Shown here: one piece after another, positions 61,194 through 64,000 of the stretch
How the letters are laid out: every line of letters starts with the position of its first letter
Numbering within the stretch: position 1 is the first letter of the stretch
Assembly (NCBI RefSeq): GCF_022867795.2
Contig: NZ_CP107006.1
Span: 4,898,001-4,962,000 of the forward strand
DNA: 64,000 nt
Origin: Chitinophaga horti
Lineage (GTDB): Bacteria > Bacteroidota > Bacteroidia > Chitinophagales > Chitinophagaceae
Direction: 5' to 3'
Notes under the pieces: model-generated
The model's database searches: none
What the model was told of the DNA's origin: nothing
What the model saw: the letters and a program-made list of their open reading frames with translations, nothing else
Program-made: the position numbers and the translations under genes

Positions 61194-61233
61194 TCAACGG
61201 GGTAATCAAAACGTGGCATCTATAAGGCGGGAG

Positions 61234-61248
61234 GCACGTTATACGTGC
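61234..61248 (-). promoter_or_regulatory. hairpin in the leader before upxY
   Basis: GCACG (61234-61238) and CGTGC (61244-61248) form a short perfect stem with a 5-nt loop. It lies about 41 bp before the longer upxY start, in the 165-bp gap after wzc. It might be a pause or recruitment element, but no function is shown. Confidence 0.4.
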
Positions 61249-61358
61249 AGGTTTTTCAATAAAGCAAATTCTTTTGTCTAAGCTTTTCGGGTATGGCTTC
61301 GCCCCTTCAGTCACATACACATATGTGGCCGATCATTTTAAAACTTGAAATCTTTTAT

Positions 61359-63707
61359 TTACAGATTAAAAATGCCTTTGATGAAACTCTTCGACTTACT
61401 ACCCTTCTTTCGTTTCACTTCTTCCGTGTAACCGTATCCGTATCCATAGGTATGGCCCTGAACACTATTCAGTTTCACACCGTTGAACACGAGGTTCAGT
61501 TTACCCAGCTCCTTGTTTTTGTACAGCTCGTCGATTTTGTTCAGGTACAGCCTTGGCGTAACCTGGTGACGTGTTACATACAGCGTGGCATCCGCGAACG
61601 GCGCCAGCAGGCGGGCATCAGACACCAGGCCAACAGGCGCGGTATCGATAATTACATAATCGAACATTGTCTTCAGATGGCGCAGCAACTCTTCCAGCCT
61701 GCCGTTCAGGATCAACTCCGTCGGATTAGGCGGAATAACGCCTGCTGGCAGAATGTACAGATTCTCGTTACCTTCCACCTGTTTCAGCATATCTGAAATA
61801 TTAGTACGCCCCACCAGGTAATTTGTAATACCCGGCTCGCGTGATATTTTCATCATCTTACTGATCATCGGTTTGCGCAGGTCAAACTCCAGCAGCACAA
61901 CCTTTTTGCGGATCAGCGACAAACTTACCGCGAGGTTCACGGAGATAAAACTCTTACCTTCTCCCGAGATGGAAGACGTTACCAGCAAGGTTTTGTTATC
62001 TCCATTAAGACCGATGTAAGAAAGTGAAGTACGCAGTGTACGGAATTGTTCCGCTACCAGGCTGCGACGTCCATCTGCAATTACGACTGCATCGTTGCTC
62101 TCATCATACAAAATCTCGGCCACGATCGGCGCTGACGTAACTTTTTCTATATCGGAACGCGACATAATCTCGCGGTTCAGCATATCTTTTATGGTAATTA
62201 CTCCAATCACCAATACCACACCTGCTGCGAGCGCCATAGCAATTACCATCATCCTGCGCGGGCTAAACGGACCTGAATCTGCTTCTGCAGCATCTACGAT
62301 ACGATTGTCGGATACTGCGGCCGAGTAGGCCAGGGCGGTTTCTTCTCTCTTTTGTAAAAGGAAAGTGTATATCGCTGACTTAATTTCTTTATCGCGGCTT
62401 ACTTCTACCAACGCTCTTTCTTTGCTCGGCACTGTACGCAATATACCCATGAACCTGGCGTTGTCGGCCTGCAGCTTTTGACGGCTGGCGGTCAGGTTTT
62501 CGCGGAGACTGTGCAGGTTTTCCAGGATGCTCGGTGTCATCTTTTCTACCTGACGGTTCAACGCAGCCAGTTTCGGGCTGTTCTCTCCCGTCGTCTTTCT
62601 CAGCGATTCAATTTCCATTTCGGTTTGATAGAGTTTGCTAAGCAACTCCATCATCACCGGATCGGATAGTCCGAGGGTAGCAGGCACAATGCTTTGTCCG
62701 CCACTTTTACCGGTTACATGCCTTTCGATTGCGTCCAATACTGATAATTGCATGGACGATTCACTCAGCATGCGATCGTTTTCCTGCACACTTTCGAGGA
62801 ATATTTTGCTTTGTTCCCCGATATCAACGATGCCTGAAGAAGCTTTGAACTCCTCCACTTTACCTTCCACCGCGCTTAACTCTTTCGATACAATGTCGAG
62901 TCGTTTGGTAACGAACTCCATCGTGCTGGCGGCGAGTTTATTCTTGTCTTTGATAGATGCAGCGGTGTAGACCTTCATCAATTCGTTCAGGATATCTTCA
63001 CCGCGGTTAGGCACCACATCTGTATATTCAAGATTGATAACAGTGGCCATTTTGGAGATAGGCGTTACTTTCAGCTTCGTCAGCAACTCCTGCGTCATCT
63101 GCCTTTCGTTCACGATGCGAACATGATACATCTTACTATCTTCCACACCCGGCTTGGCAGTGATCTTCATCCTGCCCCAGGGAGTAACTACTGTATCGTT
63201 CAATGGATAAGCCTTACCTGCGAGTACGGCCTTGTTTTGATTCGCCAGCAGCTGTAATGTTACCTTTTCAGGAATTTCAGACATAATCCTGCTGGGCTCC
63301 AGGAACTGAAGTTTGACAGGCGTATAATCGTAAGCAGGTATGTTGCGGATCTGGCCTTCTTCGTAGATGTCGCCGTAAAGGTTCAGGTTTTGAATTACTT
63401 CGCGTGCTAGCGTACGGGAGGTCAGTATCTCGATCTCGTTTTCGATATTTTTCTTTGAACCAAAAAGGTCCATTTCTGCCAGGATGCTCGATTCGCCGAG
63501 ATCTTTTGAATCATCCTTTACTAACAAGGTAGATGAGATGCGATACACTGGGGTTGCATACCGTAAGTACAGCAGTGCAGCTCCTACGGACAATCCTGCC
63601 ACGATGAGGAACAGCGGCCAATAGGCGAGATAACGGTAGCGAATGAGTGCTACCAGGTCCACCTTATCTTCGGGCTGTGACGGTTTATGTGCGTTAACTT
63701 TTTGCAT
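61359..63707 (-). CDS. Wzc-like polysaccharide co-polymerase with tyrosine autokinase (BY-kinase)
   Basis: The 782-residue inner-membrane protein controls polymer length and export. It has an N-terminal helix, YWPLFLIVAGLSVGAALLYL, and a long periplasmic coiled region. A second helix follows (MMVIAMALAAGVVLVIGVIT), then the cytoplasmic kinase: Walker A TSSISGEGKSFISVNLAVSL, a Walker A'-like VVLLEFDLRKPMISKMMKIS, and Walker B DYVIIDTAPVGLVSDARL. The tail holds a tyrosine cluster (TYGYGYGYTEEV) for autophosphorylation. The usual Asp before the A' Arg-Pro is present (FDLRKP). Its phosphatase partner is encoded at 46176-46874. The Wza-like gene lies upstream. Confidence 0.94.
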   Translation of the reverse strand: MQKVNAHKPSQPEDKVDLVALIRYRYLAYWPLFLIVAGLSVGAALLYLRYATPVYRISSTLLVKDDSKDLGESSILAEMDLFGSKKNIENEIEILTSRTLAREVIQNLNLYGDIYEEGQIRNIPAYDYTPVKLQFLEPSRIMSEIPEKVTLQLLANQNKAVLAGKAYPLNDTVVTPWGRMKITAKPGVEDSKMYHVRIVNERQMTQELLTKLKVTPISKMATVINLEYTDVVPNRGEDILNELMKVYTAASIKDKNKLAASTMEFVTKRLDIVSKELSAVEGKVEEFKASSGIVDIGEQSKIFLESVQENDRMLSESSMQLSVLDAIERHVTGKSGGQSIVPATLGLSDPVMMELLSKLYQTEMEIESLRKTTGENSPKLAALNRQVEKMTPSILENLHSLRENLTASRQKLQADNARFMGILRTVPSKERALVEVSRDKEIKSAIYTFLLQKREETALAYSAAVSDNRIVDAAEADSGPFSPRRMMVIAMALAAGVVLVIGVITIKDMLNREIMSRSDIEKVTSAPIVAEILYDESNDAVVIADGRRSLVAEQFRTLRTSLSYIGLNGDNKTLLVTSSISGEGKSFISVNLAVSLSLIRKKVVLLEFDLRKPMISKMMKISREPGITNYLVGRTNISDMLKQVEGNENLYILPAGVIPPNPTELILNGRLEELLRHLKTMFDYVIIDTAPVGLVSDARLLAPFADATLYVTRHQVTPRLYLNKIDELYKNKELGKLNLVFNGVKLNSVQGHTYGYGYGYTEEVKRKKGSKSKSFIKGIFNL

Positions 63708-63791
63708 GGGATGTCCTATCCATTAATTATGGTGCTAAAAATATGGTTTCCAATTTCCTAATTCGATGGCTGTTTACTGTGCCTGGCTAAT

Positions 63792-64000
63792 CTATAATAA
63801 CCTGTCTATAACAATTACGAGCAGCGACAATCCGCTCATTACGATCGGCAGTACCTGCCTGCTTCGATCGGCGCTTGCTACTTTTGATTTATTGGGTTCC
63901 ACATATACGATATCATTCGACTGGAGATAATAATAAGGGGAAGAAAAAATACTGGCATCATTAAGATTAAGACGCTTTACTACTTGCTTCCCGCCGGTTT
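63792..64000 (-). CDS. polysaccharide export protein (Wza-like), 3' end only
   Basis: Only the last ~68 codons are in the window, reading leftwards: the sequence includes SPYYYLQSNDIVYVEPNKSK, typical for the C-terminal end of the outer-membrane export protein family in Bacteroidetes. A single hydrophobic segment (LPIVMSGLSLLVIVIDRLL) comes right before the stop. Export proteins of this family form the outer-membrane channel. It precedes wzc by 84 bp, and both are presumably in the same operon as all EPS genes to the left. Confidence 0.85.
   Translation of the reverse strand, partial: TGGKQVVKRLNLNDASIFSSPYYYLQSNDIVYVEPNKSKVASADRSRQVLPIVMSGLSLLVIVIDRLL

Overview
The window looks like a chromosomal segment from a Chitinophagaceae-type Bacteroidetes (Chitinophaga or a close relative). 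The evidence is the gene content: a ferredoxin-dependent 2-oxoacid oxidoreductase, SerC with a separate DUF1015 gene, an UpxY-type NusG paralogue, and a GlxA-like DJ-1/AraC regulator. Recognisable Shine-Dalgarno sites are mostly absent, and several -7 boxes match the Bacteroidetes TAnnTTTG pattern. No phage or complete IS element is present. The species assignment is inference.

Layout. 1-7.4 kb: the KorA-like subunit (cut by the window edge), a small secreted protein, a kynureninase followed 9 bp later by an unusual Gly/Arg-rich 2H phosphoesterase, an AIM24-family protein and an orphan HsdR-N-type nuclease-like protein. 7.6-14.4 kb: a complete tripartite RND efflux operon read leftwards (tetR, tolC-like, adaptor, permease), with a palindromic operator overlapping the tetR promoter. 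14.6-20.5 kb: housekeeping and miscellaneous genes (DUF502, S1/P1-like nuclease, SerC, a beta-hydroxyacid dehydrogenase-like enzyme, a Crp-type regulator, an AhpD-like protein). 20.6-26.8 kb: a second RND efflux operon read rightwards. Its outer-membrane gene carries a -1 frame break exactly on an A AAA AAG heptamer. 27.8-29.9 kb: an AT-rich insert-like stretch with a DUF234 ATPase, next to tRNA-Arg(CCT). 30-46 kb: a mixed set of metabolic genes (acyl-CoA ligase, PaaN-like dehydrogenase, SMP-30 family), regulators (AraC, GlxA-like, HxlR) and small conserved proteins. The same stretch holds several repeat-rich intergenic regions, including a 14-unit 11-bp array that inverts in the middle and a 102-bp MITE-like element.

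46.2-64 kb: one long leftward exopolysaccharide locus. It contains export and chain-length proteins (Wza-like, Wzc tyrosine autokinase), an UpxY antiterminator, GDP-fucose synthesis (Gmd, Fcl), flippase, polymerase, five glycosyltransferases, two hexapeptide acyltransferases, a pyruvyltransferase, a WcaJ-type initiating transferase and a CapC-type PHP phosphatase that should reverse Wzc phosphorylation. Together these suggest a fucose-containing, acylated and pyruvylated, colanic-acid-like polymer made by the Wzx/Wzy route.

The observations most worth following up are the RGG-like 2H phosphoesterase paired with kynureninase, the possible programmed frameshift in the NodT-type outer-membrane factor, the inverting 11-bp repeat array, and the TetR operator with an embedded promoter.
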